From Streptomyces chattanoogensis (GTDB taxonomy: Bacteria; Actinomycetota; Actinomycetes; Streptomycetales; Streptomycetaceae): 64,000 nt of DNA. The notes beneath the pieces were generated by a model that was given only the letters and a program-made list of their open reading frames with translations, was not told the DNA's origin and searched no databases. Location: assembly GCF_001294335.1 (NCBI RefSeq), contig NZ_LGKG01000001.1, forward strand, positions 372,001 to 436,000, given 5' to 3'. Below, one piece after another: positions 16,298-24,690 of the stretch; within the stretch, counting starts at the first letter, position 1; each line of letters starts with the position of its first letter. A program made the translations under genes and the position numbers.

Positions 16298-17096
16298 CCG
16301 GGGCATCGTCCCGATCCCCGGCCGGGACGTTGACCAGGCTTCTGTGCAGCCGGTAGTGCGTCACGCCCGGCCCACCCGGCTCACCCGGCACCCTCGGCGC
16401 ATCGGGGACGGCCGGGGCGGCCGTCACCCCGTCCATGGCCGCGACCGCCGCCCGCAGCCGCGCCGACGCCTCGCTCGCCACGAACGCCTCCCACGCGGGC
16501 AGGCCGGTCCACTCCGCGACGTTGAGCACCCGGCCGCCGTCCTGGCTCAGATGGAGGTGTGCGCCGAGCAGGCCCGGCACCTGCGCGCGCGTCAGCTCGT
16601 CGGCGAGGGTGTCGGCGAGGGCGCGCTGGACGTCGGGGCCGGTGGTGGCGAAGGCGGGGGTGACCAGGAGGGCGGGGCGGCGGCCGGCGGGCCCGCCGGT
16701 GTGGTCGGGGACGTAGCTGCGATAGCGCCGGTAGCGCACCAGGCCCGGCCGCCGGATGCCCGGGAGCGCCTCGTCGATCCGGTCGATGGCCGCGGGACGC
16801 CGGGTGCGGGCCCAGGCCCGGTGGGCGTCGTCGCCGGTCCACTGCGCGTAGTTGAGGAGATGGCCGCCGTCGGTGCTCAGGAAGACGCTGAGCGAGAGCA
16901 TTGCTTCCGGGCGTGACTGGTGCTCCCATCCGTCGAGGATCGCCTCGGCGGCCGGCCGGGCGAGCCCGGGATCCGGCAGGATCCACGAGCTGACCAGCGC
17001 GGTTGCGGCGTCGGGGCGTCGAAAGTCGGGAAACCCGGGAGAGCCGGGGAAGTCGGCGGTGGGGAGGGGGCGGGGCCGGTCCGTGTTCGCGTTCAT
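16254..17096 (-). CDS. Double-domain ABM (antibiotic biosynthesis monooxygenase) protein
   Basis: A 280-aa protein with two ABM/dimeric alpha-beta-barrel repeats: first around GWEHQSRPEAMLSLSVFLSTDGGHLLNYAQWTG, second around LLGAHLHLSQDGGRVLNVAEWTG. A fused pair probably acts as an internal dimer. ABM proteins oxidise quinone-like aromatic substrates without cofactor or bind such compounds. The ATG at 17096 is exactly where transcription from the SoxR-type promoter upstream should begin, implying a leaderless message. The start seven codons upstream would lie inside the promoter. SoxR in S. coelicolor controls a small set of genes including ABM-type monooxygenases, which fits a role with redox-active metabolites. 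Confidence 0.88.
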   Translation of the reverse strand: MNANTDRPRPLPTADFPGSPGFPDFRRPDAATALVSSWILPDPGLARPAAEAILDGWEHQSRPEAMLSLSVFLSTDGGHLLNYAQWTGDDAHRAWARTRRPAAIDRIDEALPGIRRPGLVRYRRYRSYVPDHTGGPAGRRPALLVTPAFATTGPDVQRALADTLADELTRAQVPGLLGAHLHLSQDGGRVLNVAEWTGLPAWEAFVASEASARLRAAVAAMDGVTAAPAVPDAPRVPGEPGGPGVTHYRLHRSLVNVPAGDRDDAPVKSPARSAPSPQEA

Positions 17097-17102
17097 ACGG
17101 GC

Positions 17103-17133
17103 AGCGTTGCTCCTCAAGCGCGCTTGAGGTCAA
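17103..17133 (-). promoter_or_regulatory. SoxR-dependent promoter
   Basis: On the minus strand TTGACC (17133-17128), a 19-bp spacer and AACGCT (17108-17103). An 18-bp perfect palindrome CCTCAAGCGCGCTTGAGG (17112-17129) fills the spacer. The E. coli soxS box is CCTCAAGTTAACTTGAGG with the same overlong spacing, so the match to the family site is complete in both arms. The first transcribed base falls at or next to the A of ATG 17096. Confidence 0.88.
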
Positions 17134-17236
17134 GGGGAGACCGAGGTACGCATCCGCGTACGCGAAGCGAGCCGGGGGTTCTGCCGGCGCACCGCGGACG
17201 CCGATCGCCAGGGGTGCTATCGGTGGAGGCCCCGGC

Positions 17237-18118
17237 TCAGGGGTACCCCACCTTCACCGTCCCGATCCCCAGGGTGTTGTGCCGGGGCAGATAGCCCGCC
17301 TCGAAGGCCGCGCTCAGGACGGGCCTGAGGAGCTGGGCGAGCCGCTCCGCGCGGCAGTGGCCCAGGGCGCGCCAGGGCCCGGCGGCGAGGCGGTCCGTCA
17401 TCTGCTCGATGGCCTGGCGCTCCTTGCGGCCGCGGTCGGTCGCGCCGCCGTCCGGTGTCATACAGCCGCGGGCGACGAGGCGGTGACGGGCCTCGCTCCA
17501 CTCCTGGGCGGTCCAGCCGCGTCCCGTGAAGTCGGCGGCCGGCACCGCGCCGATCGCGGCGAAGGACACCAGTGACTCGCAGGGGTCGAGGCCGAAGGTC
17601 AGCAGCGCCGCCAGATGGCCGTCGCCGCGGTGTTCGCGCAGCACCGTCGCGGCCTGCCAGAGGACCAGATGCGGCGCGTCGGGCCAGGGCAGATCGCGGT
17701 TGGCGGCGGCCAGCGGGCGGGCCGCGGGCCCGGCGTTCTCGGCGGCCTGGCGCGCCAGCCGGGCCGCCTCGGCGAGCTGGCCGCCGGTCAGCCGGTCGCC
17801 GATCAGGGCGGTCAGCGCGCGGTCCATGGCGAGCAGCCGCGCGTCCAGCACCTTGGCGGGATCGGCGGTGGTCCAGATCCCCGGGACATGACGGGCGATC
17901 AGCCGCGGGCTGAAGCTGTAGTACGTCGCCGCCACCAGCTCCGGTCCGGCGGCGCCCAGCGGCGCCGTCCGCCAGGCGAAATAGCTGGGCCAGCGCGAGG
18001 CGACGTCATAACCGAGGTCCGAGGCCACCTGGCGGGCCTCGGGGGCGAAATAGAGGGTGGCGTGCAGCGGCTCGATCCGATGCCACATCCGGCGGGCGAC
18101 CGAAAGGTAATCCGACAT
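17237..18118 (-). CDS. SCO6745/SalK-like protein
   Basis: A 293-aa protein beginning MSDYLSVARRMWHRIEPLHATLYFAPE, the hallmark of the SCO6745 family (also called SalK-like) found widely in Streptomyces and in some antibiotic clusters. Internal segment SYFAWRTAPLGAAGPELVAATYYSFSP is also typical. The C-terminal half resembles a winged-helix (EWSEARHRLVARGCMTPDGGATDRGRKERQAIEQMTD). The function is undetermined. It is 140 bp upstream of the SoxR-controlled ABM gene on the same strand but has its own position relative to the promoter. Confidence 0.88.
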   Translation of the reverse strand: MSDYLSVARRMWHRIEPLHATLYFAPEARQVASDLGYDVASRWPSYFAWRTAPLGAAGPELVAATYYSFSPRLIARHVPGIWTTADPAKVLDARLLAMDRALTALIGDRLTGGQLAEAARLARQAAENAGPAARPLAAANRDLPWPDAPHLVLWQAATVLREHRGDGHLAALLTFGLDPCESLVSFAAIGAVPAADFTGRGWTAQEWSEARHRLVARGCMTPDGGATDRGRKERQAIEQMTDRLAAGPWRALGHCRAERLAQLLRPVLSAAFEAGYLPRHNTLGIGTVKVGYP

Positions 18119-18366
18119 CGCTGTACCTCTGGGCCTTCACGATGCGCGCGAACAGGGAAGTTGACACAGCTGACGGAGCGCCGGCCGCGGTCCTGGCCAC
18201 GGTGAACCCGGCAGAACCATGCGATGAAAGGAATTCCCCGATTACGCGCCGTGAATCCCGGCTGAGATAATTAACTCTGGGTGATCGGCGGGTGGTTGGG
18301 CAGCGGGGGTTTCGGCCGCGCCCCCACTCCACCCCACCCTGCCCCTTCCCGATCCCCCGGCGCCGC

Positions 18367-19431
18367 CTACCCCGGCGGCGTGCGCAGCAGCGCGCCGATG
18401 TGGGCCGCCGTCGTGGCCAGCCGCCGGCGGGACTCCGTCAGCTGGTCGGGTGTGATGCCGTGGTCGCGGGCCGCGTCCCGGAGGTCGTCGCGGAAGCGGT
18501 CCAGGAGGCGGTCGAAGTCGCGGGCCGGGTCGCCGGTCGCCGGTTCGGCCGCCCAGTCCGGTGCCGGGGGTGCCCCGGCCGCGGCGTCCTGCCCGGCCGC
18601 GTCGGCTGCATCGGCTGCCCCGGCGCGTTCGGCCGTCGCCCGGGTGCCCGCGTCGGAGGCCCCCGGCCAGGCGCCGCCCGTGTAGCGGCCGACCTCCCGC
18701 GAGACCTCGGACAGCGCCTCGCGCACCGCCCCCGACCAGTCCCCGGACCGTACGTGCTCCTGGGCCTGCTCCTGGACCCGCCGGATGACCCGCTGGACCT
18801 CCTCGCGCGCGAACGCCTGCGCGTCCTTGGCCTGCTTACGGGCGCGCTGCGCGTCCTGGCGGGCCCGGCGGCTCTCCTCCTTGGCCCGGCGGGCCTGTTC
18901 CTTCCACTCCTCCTTGGCGCGCCGGAACTCCTCCTTGGCCTGCCGCCAGGACTCCTTGTCGCCGAACGCGCCGTCGAAGTAGTCCGAGGGGTCGGGGTAC
19001 GGCCGCCCGGTGCCGTCCGCGGCGCCCTTCGCACCGGCCCCCGCGCGGGCCCGCTGCGCGGCCTGCCGCATCTCGTGGCGCAGATCCCGTGCCGAACCGC
19101 TCACGTCCTCCCGGATGTCGGAGGCCAGCGCGGCGACCGACTCCCGGATCTCCAGCTCGAGGTCGGCCAGCTCGCCTCCCCGGTCGGCGAGTTCGGCCCG
19201 GCCGGCACCGGTGAGGGAGTACACCTTGCGGCCGCCCTCGGTAGCGTGCGTGACCAGGCCCTCGGCCTCCAGCTTGGCCAGCCGCGGGTAGACCGTGCCG
19301 GCGGAGGGGGCGTACAGGCCCTGGAAGCGCTCCTCCAGGAGGCGGATGATCTCGTAGCCGTGCCGCGGGGCCTCGTCGAGCAGCTTGAGGAGGTAGAGGC
19401 GCAGGCGGCCGTGGGCGAAGACGGGAGGCAT
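18367..19431 (-). CDS. PadR-family regulator with long coiled-coil C-terminus
   Basis: A 354-aa protein from ATG 19431 with GGAGGC nearby. Residues 1-90 are a PadR winged helix (RLYLLKLLDEAPRHGYEIIRLLEERFQGLYAPSAGTVYPRLAKLEAEGLV). After it come Arg/Glu/Lys-rich helices (about 160-260) that look like a coiled coil, then an Ala/Pro-rich linker and a final helix. The length is about twice that of a standard PadR. It starts 2 bp after the DUF4097 stop, so the pair is co-transcribed and probably autoregulated through the dyad upstream at 20344-20370. Confidence 0.92.
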   Translation of the reverse strand: MPPVFAHGRLRLYLLKLLDEAPRHGYEIIRLLEERFQGLYAPSAGTVYPRLAKLEAEGLVTHATEGGRKVYSLTGAGRAELADRGGELADLELEIRESVAALASDIREDVSGSARDLRHEMRQAAQRARAGAGAKGAADGTGRPYPDPSDYFDGAFGDKESWRQAKEEFRRAKEEWKEQARRAKEESRRARQDAQRARKQAKDAQAFAREEVQRVIRRVQEQAQEHVRSGDWSGAVREALSEVSREVGRYTGGAWPGASDAGTRATAERAGAADAADAAGQDAAAGAPPAPDWAAEPATGDPARDFDRLLDRFRDDLRDAARDHGITPDQLTESRRRLATTAAHIGALLRTPPG

Positions 19432-19433
19432 GC

Positions 19434-20294
19434 TCAGAGCCCCTTCTTCTCGGTGGACGGGCCGGCGGGGGAGTCCTCGAAGGCGGGGCGGCGCAGCAGG
19501 GCGAGGCTGCCGGAGACGGTGGTGGCCTTGAGCTTGCCGGTGCCCGCGCCCAGCGTGCCGGTGATCTGCCGGGGGCCCCAGCCGCTGACCCGCAGGTCGT
19601 CGAAGGCATTGGCGACCGAGCCGGTCGTGGTGTTGGCCTCGACCCTGGCGTCGGCCGGGTCCGCCAGGCGGATGGCGATCTCGCCGGAGACCGTCGTCAG
19701 CTGGATGTCCGCGCCCTTGGCGACGGGGTCCAGGTCCAGCGTCATGTCCCCGCTGACGGAGTCGGCGCGCACCCCGCCGCCCCCGCCGTCGATCATCGTC
19801 AGATCGCCCGAGACGGAGTGGAACCGCAGGTCGCCGGTGACGCCCTGGGCCTCGATGCTCCCCGATACGGTCTCCGCGCGTACCGCGCCGCTCAGTCCGA
19901 CCAGGGTGCTGTCGCCGGAGACGCCGCGCAGATCCGTACGCCCGGAGATCCCGGAGACCACCGCGCTCGCGCCGACCACCCCGACCTCGACGCGGGCGGC
20001 GGCCGGGACGGTCACCGAGACCACGGCCCGGTGCCGCCAGCCCTTGCGGTCCAGGAACTTCAGGAAGCCCTTCCAGGGGAGGTCGTCGTACGCGACGGTC
20101 AGGGTGCCGTCCTCGTACGTCACGGTCAGCGGTTCGCCGTCGATCTCGCTGACCTCCAGGCGGGCCGGGCCGCCGTCCGGGGTGCCGACGACGTTCACGG
20201 TGCCGCCCGCCGTGCGCACGTTCAGGGCGTTCACCGGCTCGGTGAATTCCAGCGTGTCCGGTGCGGAGATCGACCACTCGGTCCGGGATGACAT
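19434..20294 (-). CDS. DUF4097 beta-helix (adhesin-like) protein
   Basis: A 286-aa protein from ATG 20294 (GGGGAGG upstream). Repeating short beta-strand motifs such as GVSGDSTLVGLSG, VSGSIEAQGVTGDLRFHSVSGDL and VSGDMTLDL form the DUF4097 right-handed helix. No signal peptide or membrane anchor is visible, so it is probably cytoplasmic. The family is often paired with PadR or sigma/anti-sigma regulators. First gene of the two-gene unit with PadR. Confidence 0.92.
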   Translation of the reverse strand: MSSRTEWSISAPDTLEFTEPVNALNVRTAGGTVNVVGTPDGGPARLEVSEIDGEPLTVTYEDGTLTVAYDDLPWKGFLKFLDRKGWRHRAVVSVTVPAAARVEVGVVGASAVVSGISGRTDLRGVSGDSTLVGLSGAVRAETVSGSIEAQGVTGDLRFHSVSGDLTMIDGGGGGVRADSVSGDMTLDLDPVAKGADIQLTTVSGEIAIRLADPADARVEANTTTGSVANAFDDLRVSGWGPRQITGTLGAGTGKLKATTVSGSLALLRRPAFEDSPAGPSTEKKGL

Positions 20295-20343
20295 ACCGGG
20301 CCTCCCCTGGCTAGGTGCGCACACGGGGTCCGCGCAACGCAAC

Positions 20344-20370
20344 ATATCGTGTCTTCGAGAGACACGATAT
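20344..20370. promoter_or_regulatory. PadR-type operator
   Basis: ATATCGTGTCT (20344-20354) and AGACACGATAT (20360-20370) form a perfect 11-bp dyad with a 5-bp spacer, A/T-rich in a GC-rich setting, 50 bp upstream of the DUF4097 start. Best explained as the operator through which the PadR protein represses its own operon. Confidence 0.75.
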
Positions 20371-20413
20371 ATCGCGGAAAGGGGAAGTCAAGCGCCGGCG
20401 GCCGGCCCTGCCG

Positions 20414-20593
20414 TCACTCGTCGTCCTCGTCGTCCAGCCGCGCCAGCCAGGTGGCCAGCCGCTCCACCGGGACCTCGAAGTCCGGGTTCAGATCGACGAA
20501 GGTGCGCAGCTGATCGGCCACCCAGCCGAGGGTGACCTCCTCCTCGCCGCGCCGGCTCTCCAGCTCCTCGATGCCACGGTCAGTGAAATACAC
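20414..20593 (-). CDS. DUF6104-family small protein
   Basis: A 59-aa acidic protein, with GTG 20593 chosen because homologues I recall begin at the equivalent YFTDRGIEELE. It contains RTFVDLNPDFEVPVERLATWLARLDDEDDE, near-invariant in Streptomyces. A longer frame to 20656 exists. Cytoplasmic, function unknown. The convergent PadR/DUF4097 operator lies just downstream. Confidence 0.88.
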   Translation of the reverse strand: MYFTDRGIEELESRRGEEEVTLGWVADQLRTFVDLNPDFEVPVERLATWLARLDDEDDE

Positions 20594-20755
20594 GCGCTCT
20601 CCACCAGGGGTCATGCAGGGGTACGGGACATTCCCGGCCAGGATAGGCAGGCTCACGGACCTCTCGCGCCACAGCCGCTCCCGGGCTAGCCTGATCGTCC
20701 GTCAACGGTCCCGCGGCAATGGGGAATTGCCGCTCAGGGGGAGCAGGAGGCCGTG

Positions 20756-21193
20756 ATGCAGGATCGCGCGCAGTACATCGAGCTGCCCGACGGTACGGGG
20801 ATCTGGGCCCGGGTCTCCCGGCTGGACGCCCCAGGCCTCGGCGGCCGGGACGGCATGGACGATACAGACGGCGAATTCGAGGACGTCGGCACCTGGGACG
20901 CGCTCGGCGCCCGGGTCGAGGGCCTGCGCGAGGTCGTCGCGGGGGTCGCCGCCAGCGTCCGCGACGCCACCGCACGGGTCGCCCCGCACGAGACCAGCGT
21001 GACCTTCGGCGTGGAGGTCTCGGCCAAGCCCGGTAAGGCCGTCGCCCTGCTCGCGGACGGCGAGGCGAAGGCCAACCTCGCCATCACGCTGACCTGGCGG
21101 CGCGAGGACGGCCCGCCGCCGCCCGGGCACCGGGACCCCGGACGCCCCGGCCGGGCGACCGACCGCCGGGAGCCGGATGATTCGGGCCGCTGA
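20756..21193 (+). CDS. Trypco1 (CU044_2847) family protein
   Basis: A 145-aa protein at ATG 20756 (GTG one codon before), behind AGGAGG. It has YIELPDGTGIWARVSRL at the start and HETSVTFGVEVSAKPGKAVALLADGEAKANLAITLTWR, the trypsin-co-occurring domain 1 core. This domain was described in NTP-dependent conflict systems, commonly next to trypsin-like proteases. Its stop overlaps the protease start (TGATG), so the two are translationally coupled. It probably links to, or is a substrate of, the protease. Confidence 0.9.
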   Translation: MQDRAQYIELPDGTGIWARVSRLDAPGLGGRDGMDDTDGEFEDVGTWDALGARVEGLREVVAGVAASVRDATARVAPHETSVTFGVEVSAKPGKAVALLADGEAKANLAITLTWRREDGPPPPGHRDPGRPGRATDRREPDDSGR

Positions 21194-23343
21194 TGGCGGC
21201 CCCGGACGGTCCGGCCCCCGCACGAGGCGACCGGACCGCATACGCGCAGCTGCTCGAACATGCCGGGCGCACGACCGTGGCGCTGTGCGCCGCCCCCGGC
21301 ACCGGGGAGGCCCGGCTGTGGGGGAGCGGGGTGCTGATCGCCCCCGGCTGGGTGCTGACCTGCGCCCATGTACCCGTGCCGCACGACGGACGGCGCCGCG
21401 GGACCGGCCCGGACGGCGTCCTGGGGGTCGCCGTCGGCGGCCGGGTGCTCGCCGGGCGGCTGGAGTACGACCTGAGCCGGCCCGCCCCGGAGGCCGGGCC
21501 CGCCGCCGCCCGTCCCGATCTCGCGCTGATCCGCCTGCTCGACCCGGCCGTCGAGCACCCCTGCGCCTGGGTCAGCGACCAGCCGGCCGCGCTCCTGGAG
21601 GACGCGTACATCTTCCGGGGGCACGACGAGCACCTGGCGTCCCCGCAGGCGGCGACGGAGGCTGCGCGGGAACGCGTACTACGTGAGTCGGGTCGCGACA
21701 ACGGTGCGGCCGCGGGACCGGCCGGACCCGCCGACGCCTTCATCGCCGTCCGGTTCGGCGCCCGGGACGCCCGGGGCCTGCAGTTCGGCAGCGATGTACG
21801 GGTCACGCCCGGCGCCTCCGGCGGCCCGCTCGTCGAATGCGACCGCGGCGAGGTGGTCGGCATCGTCAAGGGCACGCACCGCCAGGACCACCTCGGGCTC
21901 GCGGTGCCGGTCACCGCGCTGCGCGGGCTGGGCCCCGAGCACCTGGTGGCGGGCGCCGAGGGCCTGGGCCCCGACCCGTACCACGCGCTGATGAGCGCGC
22001 ACGACCGCTGGCACTGGGCCGGGCAGGACCTCGGCCGCGGCGGCGGGCCCACCTGGTTCGACGCCCAGCACGCCATCATGTCCGGCCGCGGCCGCCTGTG
22101 GGGCGTACAGGAACGCCTCCAGGCGCTGGACCTGCTCGCCCGGCTGCCCGCCCCGCGCGACCCGCTCGTCGTCGAGGAGGCGGTCGGCGCCGCCCTGGAC
22201 CGCGACGGCGCCTACAACGGGTCCGGCGCCTGGACGCTGCGCACCTGGCGGGACGGCCACGGCGCGCTCTACCAGGGCAGCGACCCCTACACCGAGCTCC
22301 GCGCCGTCGTGCACTATCTGCGGATCGTGGCGCAGCTGACCGCCGACCGGGCCCGCGACGTCCCCGGGGAGGAGGCCGCCGCGGTCCGCGAAGAGGCGGC
22401 CCGGCTCGAGGAGTTCGTCCGGGCCAAGGCCGTGGTGCTGCGGTCGCAGGACCGCCGCATGATCGGGCCGGTACGGCGCCGGCCGCGCTCCGTGCTCGTC
22501 GAGTTCGAGCCGCTTTTCTTCTACGACGAGGCCGGGCGCGAGCTGTTCAACTGGTCGGTCAGCGAAGGCTACGGGCGCGGCCGGTGGCTGCGCGTCGAGG
22601 TGCGGGAATCCGACGGCGGGGTGCCCTTCGAGCAGGCGCGGGACGAGGTGCTGCGCGGGCTCGGCGCGCGGCTGCTGCGCGCCGACGGCGAGGCGGGAGA
22701 GGGCGCCCCGGTACGGCTGGAGGTCGCCGTCCCCGAGGGCCGCTGGGACACCCCGGCCGGCGGGTGGGAGGTCGCGGCCTCCACCCGGCGCACCGCCAAG
22801 GGCTGGCCGGTCGGCCCGCGCCGCCCCGTGGTACTGCGCGACCAGGCGCGCCGCGACGAGGTCGACCGGGCCTGGCTCCGCCGCTGGCAGGGCATCACCG
22901 CGGCCCGCGAACTGCACGCGCTGCGCCTCCCGCCGGACCCGCCGGACGCGGCCTCCCCCGAGGCGCTGCTGCGGCTCCTGGACGGCGCGGACGACGGCAC
23001 GCTGCCCACGCTCTGCCACTCCGTCTCCGACGGCATCGGGCGGGAGGCGGTCGCCATCGCCCTGGACAGCGGCTTCCCGGCCGGGCTGTGGGCAGCGGCC
23101 GGACACGGCGAGCGGGCGTGCGACGCCGCCTGCGCGGAGTTCCATCGCGGGATACGCAAGCTCCTCCAGGGGCCGGGCGGGGTGGCGCGCCTCCCCGACC
23201 TGGTCCGGGAGCTGCGCGCCGAGGCCGCCGGACCCGCGGCGGTCGGCACCCACTGGGCGCGCGACCTGGTGCTGCTGTACGACGACCCGCTCGATCCGCT
23301 GCCGCAGCTTTTCGGGGACCGGCCGCAGGTGTCGCCGTCATGA
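21193..23343 (+). CDS. Trypsin-like protease fused to VMAP-type C-terminal domain
   Basis: A 716-aa protein. Residues 20-260 are a chymotrypsin-fold protease with an intact triad: His59 (LTCAHV), Asp109 (PDLALI) and Ser209 (GASGGPL). No signal peptide, so it acts in the cytoplasm. Residues about 270-716 are a helical then beta-rich region (LVEFEPLFFYDEAGRELFNWSVSEGYG) matching the vWA-MoxR-associated protein (VMAP) layout. Such proteins are predicted effectors or adaptors that an upstream ATPase switches on. It precedes MoxR and vWA genes on the same strand. Confidence 0.88.
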   Translation: MAAPDGPAPARGDRTAYAQLLEHAGRTTVALCAAPGTGEARLWGSGVLIAPGWVLTCAHVPVPHDGRRRGTGPDGVLGVAVGGRVLAGRLEYDLSRPAPEAGPAAARPDLALIRLLDPAVEHPCAWVSDQPAALLEDAYIFRGHDEHLASPQAATEAARERVLRESGRDNGAAAGPAGPADAFIAVRFGARDARGLQFGSDVRVTPGASGGPLVECDRGEVVGIVKGTHRQDHLGLAVPVTALRGLGPEHLVAGAEGLGPDPYHALMSAHDRWHWAGQDLGRGGGPTWFDAQHAIMSGRGRLWGVQERLQALDLLARLPAPRDPLVVEEAVGAALDRDGAYNGSGAWTLRTWRDGHGALYQGSDPYTELRAVVHYLRIVAQLTADRARDVPGEEAAAVREEAARLEEFVRAKAVVLRSQDRRMIGPVRRRPRSVLVEFEPLFFYDEAGRELFNWSVSEGYGRGRWLRVEVRESDGGVPFEQARDEVLRGLGARLLRADGEAGEGAPVRLEVAVPEGRWDTPAGGWEVAASTRRTAKGWPVGPRRPVVLRDQARRDEVDRAWLRRWQGITAARELHALRLPPDPPDAASPEALLRLLDGADDGTLPTLCHSVSDGIGREAVAIALDSGFPAGLWAAAGHGERACDAACAEFHRGIRKLLQGPGGVARLPDLVRELRAEAAGPAAVGTHWARDLVLLYDDPLDPLPQLFGDRPQVSPS

Positions 23344-23637
23344 GCCGCGGGAAGCAGCTGATGGGTCGTCAGGCGACCCGGTCCGCATGCCGTTCCGTGC
23401 GCCGCCCGTGCGCCCCGCAGGCGCCCGCGTCGGCCCGCATGCGCCCGGCGTCCGAATCCCGCACGGGCGCCCCGTGCGCCTCAAGTCGCGCCCCACAGGC
23501 GGCACTTGGCTCCCCACCGGGAAAACATCGGAGACCGGAAACCACCCCGCGACCTTCCGTACGACTGGGTACTGTCATAGCGTCGTGGAGGATGAGTGGG
23601 AGACCGTGATGCCAGGCCGGCGACGAGGAGTTCCGAC

Positions 23638-24690
23638 GTGAGCGACTGGCTCATCTACCGTGGCGCGGGGGCACCGCACGACGGAATCGAACACCTTCCG
23701 CCACCCCCGCCCTGGCGCGATTTCGACGGCGGGCCGGTGGTGCCGCCGCCCGCCGCCCTCGACCCTGCCTCCGAGCGCCGGCTCGGCGTCCGGCCCGCCG
23801 AGGCCGAGGCCCGTCACCACCGCCCCGGCGAGACCGAGCGCGAGCTGGTCAACGCCGCCCTGTACCTGCGCCGTCCGCTGCTGGTGACCGGCGCCCCGGG
23901 CAGCGGCAAGAGCACCCTGGCGCATGCCGTCGCCTACGAACTGGGCCTGGGCCGGGTGCTCAGCTGGCCGGTCGTCAGCCGCAGCACGCTCCGCGACGGC
24001 CTGTACGCCTATGACGCGATCGGCCGCCTGCAGGACCTCCAGATAGCCCGGCAGTCCGTGGCCGGGCCGGAGGCGCCGTCGGTCGCCGCCGAAGACGAAC
24101 CGGGCGGCGGTATCGGCCGCTATATCCGCCTCGGCCCGCTCGGTACGGCCCTGCTGCCCGCCGCCCGCCCCCGGGTGCTGCTCGTCGACGAGCTGGACAA
24201 GAGCGATATCGACCTGCCCAACGACCTCCTGAACGTCCTGGAGGAAGGGGAGTTCAGGATCCCCGAGCTGGAGCGGCTGGCCGGGTCCGCCTCCGAGGTG
24301 CCGGTCCTCAGCGACGACGGCACCCGCGTGACGGTGCGCGACGGCCGGGTGCGCTGCCGGGCCTTCCCGTTCATCGTGCTCACCAGCAACGGCGAACGGG
24401 ACTTCCCGGCGCCCCTGCTGCGCCGCTGCATCCACCTCCACATCCCGCTCCCGGACAAGGAGCGGCTCGCGTCCATGGTGCGGGCCCACTTCGGCGAGGG
24501 CGCCGCCGAGCGCCACGAAGCGGTGATCGACCGCTTCCTGGACCGCGAACCCGGCGATGTGCGCGCCGTCGACCAGCTGTTCAACGCCATCCACCTCACC
24601 CAGAAGGCCGGATGGACGAACGAGGACGAGGAGGAGACCCGGCGGCGGCTGACGGCCGAGCTGCTGCGGCCTCTCGACCGGACGAGGTGA
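23638..24690 (+). CDS. MoxR-type AAA+ ATPase
   Basis: A 350-aa protein with GTG 23638 (GAGGAG 7 bp upstream). It has Walker A GAPGSGKST (85-93), Walker B VLLVDELDKSD (180-190), sensor segment FIVLTSNGERDFPAPLLRRC, and a long acidic insert (GPEAPSVAAEDEPGGG). MoxR ATPases act with vWA proteins as remodelling chaperones. The last 4 bp overlap the vWA gene start. An upstream 294-bp gap separates it from the protease gene, so it may have its own promoter. Confidence 0.93.
   Translation: MSDWLIYRGAGAPHDGIEHLPPPPPWRDFDGGPVVPPPAALDPASERRLGVRPAEAEARHHRPGETERELVNAALYLRRPLLVTGAPGSGKSTLAHAVAYELGLGRVLSWPVVSRSTLRDGLYAYDAIGRLQDLQIARQSVAGPEAPSVAAEDEPGGGIGRYIRLGPLGTALLPAARPRVLLVDELDKSDIDLPNDLLNVLEEGEFRIPELERLAGSASEVPVLSDDGTRVTVRDGRVRCRAFPFIVLTSNGERDFPAPLLRRCIHLHIPLPDKERLASMVRAHFGEGAAERHEAVIDRFLDREPGDVRAVDQLFNAIHLTQKAGWTNEDEEETRRRLTAELLRPLDRTR

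Noticed and set aside
18119..18366. Possible small gene between the SCO6745-like and PadR genes
   Set aside because: No frame with good bias and start. The region is probably promoter and 3' end.
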